From: a virus
Direction: 5' to 3' (one strand)
DNA length: 57,889 bases
IMG/VR virus record: IMGVR_UViG_3300021131_000007
Location: 1 to 57,889 of that record
The notes under the pieces were generated by a model that saw nothing but the letters and a program-made list of their open reading frames with translations, did not search any database and was not told the origin of the DNA. This document shows positions 7,507-15,209 of this stretch, piece after piece. Each line of letters opens with the position of its first letter. Position 1 is the stretch's first letter. A program made the position numbers and the translations under genes.

Positions 7507-8174
7507 TGCAGTCATCTAATGCTAATATTATAAATGAAAAAAAACAATATATAATGTTTAATCTTATTATGTTACATCCAAATATTTGGTACTGGGAAAA
7601 TGTAATAAGTTCTCCAAAAGAATTAGTTGATTTTATCAATGAAGTGGATTCTGACAAAAGATCTTATGATGCAATATCTTCTTGGAGCCCATGGACCGCA
7701 AGCGATGACAAAAATCTTGTTTATGGATCCGTCAAAACAATTAACAATCAATATAATAAAATTAATACTGGAGACAATAGATTAGATCAAAAAACATTAT
7801 ATATAATAAATAGTTTAAAAATGGCTATTGAAATGTGCTCTGAAAGATATATTTTAGGACACAAATTAGATGTTAATAAATATAATTTAGATCAAAGAAT
7901 GCTTTCTATTAAAAGATGGAATGAGGGACAAAGCATGGGTCCTCATTTTGATGGGCAAGACGGACATTCTGATTTAGGTTTTTCTTTAGTAACTTACCTA
8001 AATGATGACTACGAAGGTGGAGAAATACATTTTAAAGATCATAACATTACAGTTAAACCAAAAGCTGGAAGTTTAATAATGTTCCCATCTCAGATGCCGT
8101 TTGTACATGAAGTATTACCAATAACAAAAGGTACCAGATATATGATGCCAACTTCTGTTTTAACCTTGCCGTAA
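7506..8174 (+). CDS. 2OG-Fe(II) oxygenase, prolyl-4-hydroxylase type (paralogue 5)
   Basis: This compact 222-residue member has His147, Asp149 (PHFDGQDGHSD), distal His201 (VHEV) and Arg211. TYLNDDYEGGEIHF and VKPKAGSLIMFPS are nearly consensus for the prolyl 4-hydroxylase group. The start is coupled to the previous stop (TAATG); a second ATG at 7554 (MFNLIML) would also leave the domain intact. The gene ends the second transcription block: the following 37-base gap holds a promoter-like element. Substrate unknown. Confidence 0.87.
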   Translation: MQSSNANIINEKKQYIMFNLIMLHPNIWYWENVISSPKELVDFINEVDSDKRSYDAISSWSPWTASDDKNLVYGSVKTINNQYNKINTGDNRLDQKTLYIINSLKMAIEMCSERYILGHKLDVNKYNLDQRMLSIKRWNEGQSMGPHFDGQDGHSDLGFSLVTYLNDDYEGGEIHFKDHNITVKPKAGSLIMFPSQMPFVHEVLPITKGTRYMMPTSVLTLP

Positions 8175-8178
8175 TTAA

Positions 8179-8187
8179 TGGTATAAT
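8179..8187 (+). promoter_or_regulatory. Extended -10 promoter (TGGTATAAT)
   Basis: An exact TGGTATAAT lies in the 37-base gap before the oxygenase at 8212. The expected transcript start leaves room for the GAGGAAAA ribosome site. No -35 hexamer is recognised. Confidence 0.6.
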
Positions 8188-8211
8188 CTATTTAGAATTG
8201 AGGAAAATATT

Positions 8212-9066
8212 ATGTTTTTTGATAGACCAGATTGTATAACTCTTTCTAGCTATATAGATGCTTATGGAACCCCTAGTGGAGTTTTTGTTTTAAAAAACGT
8301 AATTGATCCAGAATTAATTAATAAAATAGAACAAGATCTAAAATTAATAGAAGAAAAATCTTTAAAGAATACAAGTGGATTGATAAACTGGTATGTTGAT
8401 AAAACAGTTGATCCTTTTGTAGATACTATGTACATATGGGAAAAGATGAGTGAAATACTTTCCCCTACACATGTCCTACACCCACAAGCAGGTTTACTGA
8501 AAGTAAAACCAGGTGATGATGGTATGTTTATTCACGCAGACAGCCCAGGTAAAGGACAATGCCATCTTCTTTCACAAAGAGATACATGGTCAACATGTTG
8601 CCTTTTGGATTATGGGGTAGTTACATATTTAGGAGATTGGGAAGGTGGAGAGGTCTTTTATCCAAATATTAATCCAGATGGAACAATAAAAGATCATCTT
8701 AAAGACGGTCCAGAATGCTTAGAATATAAACCTGAAAGAGGAGACATTATTATTCATTCCGCATTTGATCCTTATTCACATGGAGTTAGAGAAGTAACAT
8801 CTGGAATTAGATATGCTTTTTCAAATTTTTCTCTTAAAGCAATTGATAATCCTGGAACATTTTATAATTATGGAACTTCAGAATATTTTGAACAAATAGG
8901 TAAAAACGTACAGGAAAAATCAGTAACTGATGAACAATTAAAAAATTGGCTACAGCCTTTAAAGATAAACCCGCAATTTACCGAAGAAGCAATATTAAAA
9001 ATGCAACAATCTGGACTTGAAGGTGAAGATCTAGCTAAAACATTCTTTGCAGACATGAAAGAATAA
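8212..9066 (+). CDS. 2OG-Fe(II) oxygenase (paralogue 6)
   Basis: The 284-residue protein has His108-x-Asp110 (FIHADSPG), distal His190 (YSHGVR) and Arg200. It differs from its neighbours by a longer loop between the iron residues (about 75 residues, with several Cys) and the core YLGDWEGGEVFYPN in place of NDDYEGG. Such long loops often shape substrate choice. A C-terminal helical region of about 75 residues follows. It has its own promoter-like element and ribosome site (GAGGAAA). The next gene begins four bases after its stop. Activity as a hydroxylase is expected from motifs; substrate unknown. Confidence 0.86.
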   Translation: MFFDRPDCITLSSYIDAYGTPSGVFVLKNVIDPELINKIEQDLKLIEEKSLKNTSGLINWYVDKTVDPFVDTMYIWEKMSEILSPTHVLHPQAGLLKVKPGDDGMFIHADSPGKGQCHLLSQRDTWSTCCLLDYGVVTYLGDWEGGEVFYPNINPDGTIKDHLKDGPECLEYKPERGDIIIHSAFDPYSHGVREVTSGIRYAFSNFSLKAIDNPGTFYNYGTSEYFEQIGKNVQEKSVTDEQLKNWLQPLKINPQFTEEAILKMQQSGLEGEDLAKTFFADMKE

Positions 9067-9070
9067 ACAA

Positions 9071-9670
9071 TTGAAATCAATAGAAGAAGTAGCAATTGGC
9101 ATATATAAAATAGATAATTTTATATCAAAAGATGCTTGTGTTTTTTTAAAAAAATATTTAAATCAAGATTTATATGAAAGTCCAAGATATAATATTTATG
9201 GATCTCTTGGGTCGGAATATCCAAAATATTTAGAAATGATAGGTAATTATAAAGAAGACCCTGATTATAATATTGCAATTGATTTGTTTAATTCTATAAT
9301 TTTGTCTTTTAGTAGTCCAGTTTCTTTTATGTTTAAAGAAGATCATATATTAAAACAAACTTACTATAGCGTCATGAAAAATGATAGCGAAAATGAAATT
9401 CATTTAGATAATTATTATTATGACGAATCTGGAGCCCTACAAATAAAAGATGGCTACTCACAAGATAAATCGGCAATGTTATATTTAACCGATGACTACG
9501 AAGGTGGAGAGTTATATTTTCCAAATCAAGATTTTTCAATTAAGCCAAAAGCAGGAACTATGATTTTCTTTGAAGGGGATCACAATAAACCTCATGGAGT
9601 AAAAAAAGTAATTTCTGGGGAAAGATGTAATATAATTACTTTTTTTGAACCTAGGAGTTTAAATGGATAA
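9071..9670 (+). CDS. 2OG-Fe(II) oxygenase, prolyl-4-hydroxylase type (paralogue 7)
   Basis: This is the smallest oxygenase of the cluster, 199 residues from a TTG at 9071. The iron ligands are His111-x-Asp113 (IHLDN) and His175 (PHGVKK), with Arg185 for 2-oxoglutarate; LTDDYEGGELYFPN and IKPKAGTMIFFEGD are consensus. No in-frame ATG would keep the conserved first strand, so the TTG start is favoured. It closes the cassette and overlaps the next small gene by eight bases. Confidence 0.86.
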   Translation: MKSIEEVAIGIYKIDNFISKDACVFLKKYLNQDLYESPRYNIYGSLGSEYPKYLEMIGNYKEDPDYNIAIDLFNSIILSFSSPVSFMFKEDHILKQTYYSVMKNDSENEIHLDNYYYDESGALQIKDGYSQDKSAMLYLTDDYEGGELYFPNQDFSIKPKAGTMIFFEGDHNKPHGVKKVISGERCNIITFFEPRSLNG

Positions 9671-9869
9671 TAAAACAAGAATACTTATTGACGGAAATGA
9701 AGTAGAAGAATTTGAGCAGGCTGTAGACTTAACCATACATACAAAATGTCCAGAAAAATGGTTGCTTATAGACCTAGAAACAGGACAGGAATATGTTGGT
9801 TCAGATAAGCCAAATTTATATGGAAAATGGAAAAGAATTAAAGATGCTATTAAAAAAGATAATCTGTAA
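9663..9869 (+). CDS. Small hypothetical protein
   Basis: The 68-residue product overlaps the last clustered oxygenase at its start and a tiny Cys-rich gene at its end. The segment KWLLIDLETGQEYVG and a WKRIKDAIKK tail suggest a small alpha/beta fold. I do not recognise a family. Position between the modification cassette and the portal operon gives no clear role. Confidence 0.65.
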   Translation: MDNKTRILIDGNEVEEFEQAVDLTIHTKCPEKWLLIDLETGQEYVGSDKPNLYGKWKRIKDAIKKDNL

Positions 9870-9972
9870 GGTTAAGGGACACACGCTTAAATTAGCGGGA
9901 TCTTGTCCATTTACCCAAAGAACATATGATTATTGTCAAAGATGTGACAAATTATTCCTTAAAGTGGAATAA
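9844..9972 (+). CDS. 42-residue Cys-rich (zinc-ribbon-like) protein
   Basis: A short frame from ATG 9844 overlaps the previous gene by 26 bases and fills an otherwise empty stretch. It encodes ICKVKGH, then SCPFTQRTY and YCQRCDKLF. The CK...GH and CxxC pairs suggest one zinc site. Similar tiny Cys-rich proteins are common in phages; function unknown. No strong ribosome site is visible, so translation probably depends on coupling. Confidence 0.6.
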   Translation: MLLKKIICKVKGHTLKLAGSCPFTQRTYDYCQRCDKLFLKVE

Positions 9973-10006
9973 CTCAGTACAAAATATTCGTATTAAATTA
10001 ATAGAA

Positions 10007-10015
10007 TGGTAAAAT
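10007..10015 (+). promoter_or_regulatory. Putative -10 element (TGGTAAAAT) very close to a start codon
   Basis: The element ends eight bases before ATG 10024. A transcript starting at the usual distance would begin within a base or two of the ATG, so the mRNA would be leaderless. It would drive the portal operon. Confidence 0.45.
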
Positions 10016-10023
10016 AAGTTATT

Positions 10024-10353
10024 ATGAGAGTAACTCCAGTTGAAGAAGTAAATTATGGCACCTATTTATGGGAAATGCCTAACGGTAGCCTTGTTGCTGA
10101 CGAAGAAGGTAATTATATGTGCATTTACGCCATCAAAGGAGATATTAATAAAATTAAAGAATTAAAAGACTTTGCAAAATCTCATGGAATTGAAGAAGGA
10201 AAGCCTATTTGGTTTTCTGGACACCGACCAGTCTCCCAAGAAGAATACGAAAATCAAAAGCAAAGAATGGAATGGGGTCTTGTTGCAGATGAATGGGATA
10301 TCCCAGCATTAAAAGAAGATCTACAACAAAAGAAAAAGATGGGAATCATATGA
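10024..10353 (+). CDS. Hypothetical protein preceding the portal
   Basis: The 109-residue protein contains KPIWFSGHRPVSQEEYE and a Glu/Lys-rich C-terminal helix. No catalytic motif is visible. Its stop overlaps the portal start in ATGA, so the two are translationally coupled and probably made together. There is no ribosome site, and a -10-like element sits just upstream, consistent with a leaderless start. Role unknown; a head-assembly accessory is possible. Confidence 0.65.
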   Translation: MRVTPVEEVNYGTYLWEMPNGSLVADEEGNYMCIYAIKGDINKIKELKDFAKSHGIEEGKPIWFSGHRPVSQEEYENQKQRMEWGLVADEWDIPALKEDLQQKKKMGII

Positions 10354-11927
10354 TAAACCATACAGCTGATGTAGCAGATGATGATTTTGAAAAAAGCACA
10401 ACTATCGAAATTGAAGGTGCTGCTTTAGGCACCTCCCCAAGACAATTACAAGAATCAGATTTTGATGACCCATTTTTAGGAAAAGCTGATGAATTATTAA
10501 AGCTTGAAGGTCTTAATCAAAATTTTAAAAGAAATGCATCACGTAAGTTACAAAAAGCTTATACGGGTTTAGATGATGCAAAGTCTAAAAAACTTGATCC
10601 ACTTGATTTAACTGGATACTCTTTATTTCAAATCGTACAACCCCCATACAATGTGATGTACCTTGCACAGCTATACGACTTATCCCCATACCATCATGCT
10701 GCCGTAGATTCTAAAGTCGCAAATGTAGTGGGATTGGGATATAAATTTGAAGAGAACCAAAAAACTTTGGATAAATTGGAAGATGTTTCTGAAGACGAAA
10801 CAAAACTAGAAAAAGTTCGTCGTAAAATATCTCGTGCAAAGGTAATGATGCGGGATAAGATCGAAAGTCTGAATTCAGATGATACTTTTGAAGAAATGAT
10901 GAAAAAGGTTTATAGGGATCTAGAAGTTACTGGAAATGGCTATCTTGAAGTAGGTAGAACATCTTCTGGAACAATTGGTTACATTGGTCATATACCAGCC
11001 ATTACAATGCGTATAAGACGCCATAGAGACGGTTTTGTACAAGTTGTATACAATCGCTATACCTATTTTAGAAACTTTGGCGATACGACCACACAGGACC
11101 AAATAGGTACAGATCCTCGTCCTAACGAAGTCATTCATTTTAAGAAGTATTCTCCAACAAATACTTATTATGGAATTCCAGATATTATGTCAGCTTCTAA
11201 AGCAGTTGCTGGAGATGAATTTGCAGCTCGTTATAACTTAGATTATTTTGAAAATAAAGCAGTTCCAAGATATATTATCGTATCAAAGGGTGCACGTCTA
11301 AATGCAGATTCCGAAAGAAAACTTTTGGAATTTTTTCAAATTGGTTTAAAGGGTCGTAATCACAGAACACTTTATATCCCTCTTCCATCTGATGGTGAAA
11401 ACTCACGTATTGATTTTGAAATGAAGCCAGTAGAGGCGGGAATTCAAGATTCATCCTTCCAAAATTACTCTGTAGAAAATAGAGACCGTATATTAATTGC
11501 ACATAGAACCCCATTATCTAAAATTGGACATGGAGTTCCTAGTCCATTAGATGATAAAATTTATAAAGAACAGGTTTCCAGACCTATGCAAGATGTTCTT
11601 GAAATGCAAGTTAATAAAATTGTTAAAGAATTTACAGACATGTTTAATTTTAGATTTGAAGAACTTACACTTACAGATGAGCTATCTCAAGCTCAAATTG
11701 ATCAAATTTATCTAACAACTCAGGTTGTAAAGCCTAATGAAGTGAGAATGCGTATGGGATTAAATCCTATTGATTCTGGAGAAGAAGTCTTTGATCCCGC
11801 AGCAAAAGCTGCTGAAATTCAGGCACAAACTATGCAGTCTAGAGCCAGAGATAAAACCAGAAATGCTGCCCCAGAAGAAGCAGTAAGTGGTCGGGCTCGA
11901 AAAGGGGAAGGTAGAAAAGTACAATAA
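10350..11927 (+). CDS. Portal protein (HK97/PBSX-type)
   Basis: At 525 residues this fits the portal family, which forms the dodecameric ring at the capsid vertex through which DNA passes. Recognisable portal features are YNVMYLAQLYDLSPYHHAAVD near residue 90, LEVTGNGYLEVGRT, PNEVIHFKKYSPTNTYYGIPD and the stem-crown region GARLNADSERKLLEFF. A Lys/Arg-rich C-terminal tail ends the protein. I start it at ATG 10350, overlapping the upstream stop; an earlier ATG at 10293 would lie deep in the preceding gene. It heads the order portal, protease, capsid, as in HK97-like phages. Confidence 0.9.
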   Translation: MINHTADVADDDFEKSTTIEIEGAALGTSPRQLQESDFDDPFLGKADELLKLEGLNQNFKRNASRKLQKAYTGLDDAKSKKLDPLDLTGYSLFQIVQPPYNVMYLAQLYDLSPYHHAAVDSKVANVVGLGYKFEENQKTLDKLEDVSEDETKLEKVRRKISRAKVMMRDKIESLNSDDTFEEMMKKVYRDLEVTGNGYLEVGRTSSGTIGYIGHIPAITMRIRRHRDGFVQVVYNRYTYFRNFGDTTTQDQIGTDPRPNEVIHFKKYSPTNTYYGIPDIMSASKAVAGDEFAARYNLDYFENKAVPRYIIVSKGARLNADSERKLLEFFQIGLKGRNHRTLYIPLPSDGENSRIDFEMKPVEAGIQDSSFQNYSVENRDRILIAHRTPLSKIGHGVPSPLDDKIYKEQVSRPMQDVLEMQVNKIVKEFTDMFNFRFEELTLTDELSQAQIDQIYLTTQVVKPNEVRMRMGLNPIDSGEEVFDPAAKAAEIQAQTMQSRARDKTRNAAPEEAVSGRARKGEGRKVQ

Positions 11928-11980
11928 TATACCACAAATATTTTGCGTTTGTGTGATATGTTGATATTATTTAACTTAGA

Positions 11981-13510
11981 ATGAACATTAAAAAAGTACA
12001 ATGGAATAATAGCGAATCAAGAATCAATTTGTCCTTTCCGATTGCGAAAGTAAACAAAGAGAAAAGAACTGTCGCTGGCTTTGCAACATTAGATAATATT
12101 GATCGTCATGGTGATATTGTAGCATCAGATGCATCAGAAAAGGCATTCCAAAGATTCCGTGGTAACTTACGTGAAATGCACCAACCAATTGCAATTGGCA
12201 AGGTGCTTTCTTTTTCTCCAGAAGATTATTATGATAAAGAATCTGGAAAAACATATAAAGGTATTTATGTAAATGCTTATGTATCAAAAGGTGCACAAGA
12301 TACATGGGAAAAAGTTTTAGATGGCACACTAACAGGATTTTCAATTGGCGGAAACATTGTTCAATCTTCAATGGAGCCAGGAGATAAAGAAGACCGTCGT
12401 GTAATTAAAGAATATGAATTAATGGAACTTTCTCTTGTTGATACTCCTGCAAATCCATTAGCAAATATTTTTTCTATTCAAAAAAATGCAGATGGTACAA
12501 CAATTATTAAAGGTATGGCAGCAGATACATCTGTTGAAAATGTTTTTTGGTGCAAAACAGATAAGATTGCATCATCTACTTCAGAAGTTTCTAAAGATTG
12601 TGTTATTTGTGGAGTAGGTATGGAAAGTGTTGGATGGATTGAAAGTTCAGAAACAGAAAAAGGTTTAGCAATTAGTAAAATTGTTGATTCTTATCTTAAG
12701 AAAGATGATGCTCCAGGCCCAGATCACTCAGCAACAACACAAGACGGAGATGCTGGAACAATTGATTCCAAAGCAACAATTAATTTATATCCTGATCAAA
12801 ATAAAGCTAAGAAAAAGCTAAGAGAAAAAATAAAGAAGTCTGAATCTGGAAACGATTCAGAATATGCTAACGAAGGAGGTAATAAAATGGCAGACGAAAC
12901 AAATAACGATGCAGTTGCAGATGCAATTGAACAAATCGTTGAAGCAGCAGAAGAAGCTATTGATGCAATTGTAGATTCAGCAAACGGATCACAAGATCAA
13001 GATGCTCCAGCTGCAGATGCAGCTCCAGCAGCAGATGCTCCAGTTGCACAAGACGCTCCAGCAGCAGATGCACCAGCAGATGCAGCTCCAGCAATCCCAG
13101 CAGCTCCAGCAGAAGAAAGCGTAGAGAAGTCCGTCACTAACGCAGAAGCAACAAATCCTTTTGCAAAAATGTTGACTGAAATGCGTGACCTTTTCGGTGA
13201 TGCATTGACAAAGAATTCTGCAGACGTAGATGTGAAAATACAAAAGTCGGTAGAAACAGTAGAAGCAGCTCGTGCACAATACGAGAATGCAGTTTCTGAA
13301 ATTAAGAAGGAACTTACTGATCTAACGAATAACATCGCTGATTTCTTCAAGAGATTTGAAGAACTAGAAAAGCGTTTTTCATCATATGAAAACGATACTG
13401 CAGTACAGAAGTCCATTGGTGACGTAGACAGCTCATCAAGGGATACCAAGCTCCAAAAGAATTTGGAGTTTAATTGGCAAGGATCCTTCCTCGGAATCCA
13501 AAGCTTATAA
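11981..13510 (+). CDS. Prohead maturation protease fused to scaffold domain
   Basis: The 509-residue protein has an N-terminal HK97-type prohead protease (residues 1-170). RTVAGFATLDNIDRHGDIV, His67 (REMHQP), Ser121 (LTGFSIGG) and LMELSLVDTPANP place the catalytic His and Ser. A CxxC pair near residue 207 follows. Then comes an Ala/Pro/Asp-rich linker (about 335-380) and a coiled-coil C-terminus, as expected of a scaffold or delta domain. A strong ribosome site inside the gene creates a nested scaffold. The protease should cut scaffold and capsid during maturation. Confidence 0.88.
   Translation: MNIKKVQWNNSESRINLSFPIAKVNKEKRTVAGFATLDNIDRHGDIVASDASEKAFQRFRGNLREMHQPIAIGKVLSFSPEDYYDKESGKTYKGIYVNAYVSKGAQDTWEKVLDGTLTGFSIGGNIVQSSMEPGDKEDRRVIKEYELMELSLVDTPANPLANIFSIQKNADGTTIIKGMAADTSVENVFWCKTDKIASSTSEVSKDCVICGVGMESVGWIESSETEKGLAISKIVDSYLKKDDAPGPDHSATTQDGDAGTIDSKATINLYPDQNKAKKKLREKIKKSESGNDSEYANEGGNKMADETNNDAVADAIEQIVEAAEEAIDAIVDSANGSQDQDAPAADAAPAADAPVAQDAPAADAPADAAPAIPAAPAEESVEKSVTNAEATNPFAKMLTEMRDLFGDALTKNSADVDVKIQKSVETVEAARAQYENAVSEIKKELTDLTNNIADFFKRFEELEKRFSSYENDTAVQKSIGDVDSSSRDTKLQKNLEFNWQGSFLGIQSL
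12873..12880 (+). promoter_or_regulatory. Internal ribosome-binding site AAGGAGGT
   Basis: A full-consensus Shine-Dalgarno sequence lies inside the protease gene, six bases before an in-frame ATG at 12887. It is stronger than the sites of most real starts in the window, so it is unlikely to be accidental. Confidence 0.8.
12887..13510 (+). CDS. Nested scaffold protein (internal start of the protease gene)
   Basis: Translation from ATG 12887 (residue 303 of the longer protein) gives a 207-residue product: an acidic helical N-terminus (MADETNNDAVADAIEQIVEA), the Ala/Pro-rich linker and the coiled coil (ADFFKRFEELEKRFSSYEN). This mirrors lambda, where the scaffold Nu3 is made from an internal start in protease gene C. 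Free scaffold would be made in excess over the protease-fused form. The evidence is the perfect AAGGAGGT at six-base spacing and the domain boundary; the product itself is inferred. Confidence 0.75.
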   Translation: MADETNNDAVADAIEQIVEAAEEAIDAIVDSANGSQDQDAPAADAAPAADAPVAQDAPAADAPADAAPAIPAAPAEESVEKSVTNAEATNPFAKMLTEMRDLFGDALTKNSADVDVKIQKSVETVEAARAQYENAVSEIKKELTDLTNNIADFFKRFEELEKRFSSYENDTAVQKSIGDVDSSSRDTKLQKNLEFNWQGSFLGIQSL

Positions 13511-13544
13511 AAATCGAAAAAAATAAAGGTGGTGAAATAAATAA

Positions 13545-14699
13545 ATGAGCAATGAACTATTACAAAAAGTAATTGATACAACAAATCTTGGAACATCAGG
13601 TTCAGATCTATCAGGTGATGGCCGTACCCATTCAGGTACTGGTCTTCTATACCCAGATCAAGCTAACCGTTTCCTAGATTACATGTGGGATGCAACAATT
13701 TTGGCAAAGGCAGCACGTACTATCCGTATGCGTTCCAACACAACTGAAATTGATCGTGTCTCAGTAGGACAACGTCTAATGACTGTTGCAGCAGAAGAGA
13801 ATCCTCGTGATTATGTTAACGCAAATAACGACCAATTCACAAACGCAGCAGCAACATTCTCTAAGATCTCTTTGACAACTCGCAAGCTTCGTCTTGATTG
13901 GGAACTTTCAGCAGAAGCACTAGAGGATAACATCGAAGGTCCAGATCTAGAAGATCATATTGCACGTCTGATGGCAACACAGGCTGGTAATGATATCGAA
14001 GATACTCTTATCAACGCTACAGGAAGCGGAAGTGGACTTATGTCTGCATTCGTCGGTTTCCGTGCTAATGCTATCGCAAATGCACACGTCGTAGATGGAA
14101 ACGCACAAGGTCTAGACAAGGCTGTATTCAACAAGGCAATTAAGACAATGCCTCGTAAGTACAAGCAACGTCGTAATCAACTTCGTTTCTTCACAGGATC
14201 AAACCTAGTACAAGATTATCTATATAATCTTACAGCTAATGCTGGTTCTGTAAATCCATGGGATATCGCTTCTGGCGTTATTCGTGGAGATGTGGTTGCA
14301 AATGATGGCGGACCTGGTTCAACCACTCCGTTCGCATTTGGTATCCCAGTAATTAACGTACCTCTTATGGATGAAACTCGTGATTCCACAGGTAAGTCAT
14401 ACGGTGATTCAGGTTATGATGCTTCAGGAGGTTTGTTCGGTGATCTTCACTTGACATTCCCACAGAACTTCATCGTTGGTATCAAGCGTGATGTTGTTGT
14501 CTATCGTCTCTTCCAACCAAAGAAAGACACAATTGAATATACACTATTCATTCGTGTAGGTTGTGCATTTGAGAACTATGACGCACATGTTATCGTTAAG
14601 AATGTTAAGGTTTCAGGTACTGACTTCGGTACTCTTGGATCTGTAACACACGGTTCACTAGTATCTAACGCAGATACTCGTACACGTGGTACATTCTAA
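13545..14699 (+). CDS. Major capsid protein (HK97 fold)
   Basis: The 384-residue protein follows the protease-scaffold gene and precedes a strong terminator. It has an N-terminal arm, LRLDWELSAEALEDNIEG and a FTGSNLVQDYLYNLTA segment fitting a spine helix and P-domain, and IIRVGC-like strands near the end (YTLFIRVGCAFENYDAHV). Codon use is richer in C-ending codons (ATC, CGT, GGT) than in neighbours, as expected for high expression. The leader AAGGTGGTGAAATAA (13526-13540) is repeated before the tail-tube gene. Function: forms the icosahedral shell. Confidence 0.9.
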   Translation: MSNELLQKVIDTTNLGTSGSDLSGDGRTHSGTGLLYPDQANRFLDYMWDATILAKAARTIRMRSNTTEIDRVSVGQRLMTVAAEENPRDYVNANNDQFTNAAATFSKISLTTRKLRLDWELSAEALEDNIEGPDLEDHIARLMATQAGNDIEDTLINATGSGSGLMSAFVGFRANAIANAHVVDGNAQGLDKAVFNKAIKTMPRKYKQRRNQLRFFTGSNLVQDYLYNLTANAGSVNPWDIASGVIRGDVVANDGGPGSTTPFAFGIPVINVPLMDETRDSTGKSYGDSGYDASGGLFGDLHLTFPQNFIVGIKRDVVVYRLFQPKKDTIEYTLFIRVGCAFENYDAHVIVKNVKVSGTDFGTLGSVTHGSLVSNADTRTRGTF

Positions 14700-14720
14700 T
14701 ATAACCTTTTAAGGTGCAAA

Positions 14721-14751
14721 TAAGCGGGGGATGTTAATCATCTCCCGCTTA
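14721..14751 (+). terminator. Strong hairpin terminator after the capsid gene
   Basis: A 13-bp stem (one G-T wobble), 14721-14733 with 14739-14751, closes a five-base loop and is followed by TATATTT. It should end most capsid transcripts. A promoter element begins 11 bases later. Confidence 0.85.
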
Positions 14752-14762
14752 TATATTTAAAA

Positions 14763-14771
14763 TGGTATAAT
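14763..14771 (+). promoter_or_regulatory. Extended -10 promoter (TGGTATAAT)
   Basis: The exact element lies between the capsid terminator and the gene at 14798, restarting transcription for the connector block. No -35 is recognised. Confidence 0.62.
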
Positions 14772-14797
14772 AGGTATTGACATGAAAGGAATAATAA

Positions 14798-15193
14798 ATG
14801 TCATTTGACACACTAAAAACTACTGAATTAAAAAAAGTTGCTGAAACATTCGGTATTGATTTACCAGAAAAGAATACAAAGCAAGCACTGATACTAGCCC
14901 TACAAGAAGAGGGTATTACATATGATATGTATGCTAAGTTTAGCGGTGCAGAACAAGTAGAAGTTAAAGATACAGATTTAGACAAGCCAGCTAAAAAGGT
15001 AAAGCTAGATAAAGCAAATACTGTTTTAGTAAGAATGGATAGATTGAATCCATCATATAGTACACATGGATACACATTCACACAAGATCATCCATTTATT
15101 GCTATGTCTGAAGATGAAGCACAAAGAATTTTTGATACAGAAATAGGATTCCGTCCAGCCACTCCAAGAGAGGCACAGGATTTCTATAATTAA
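14798..15193 (+). CDS. Small head protein with SAP/HeH-like N-terminus
   Basis: The 131-residue protein begins TLKTTELKKVAETFGIDLP with a following KQALILALQEEG, a helix-extension-helix pattern like SAP/HeH nucleic-acid-binding modules often found behind phage capsid genes. The rest (VLVRMDRLNPSYSTHGYTF, HPFIAMSEDEAQRIFD) is a small alpha/beta domain. A ribosome site GAAAGGA precedes the start. Likely role: head-associated or connector-linked protein. The exact family is not certain. Confidence 0.7.
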   Translation: MSFDTLKTTELKKVAETFGIDLPEKNTKQALILALQEEGITYDMYAKFSGAEQVEVKDTDLDKPAKKVKLDKANTVLVRMDRLNPSYSTHGYTFTQDHPFIAMSEDEAQRIFDTEIGFRPATPREAQDFYN

Positions 15194-15209
15194 TTAGGGG
15201 GTAAGTCAG

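Noticed and set aside
12997-13596. Minus-strand frame of 199 codons opposite the scaffold
   Set aside because: It mirrors the Ala/Pro-rich linker and coiled coil. Repeated codons keep the complement open; no independent start signal or domain.
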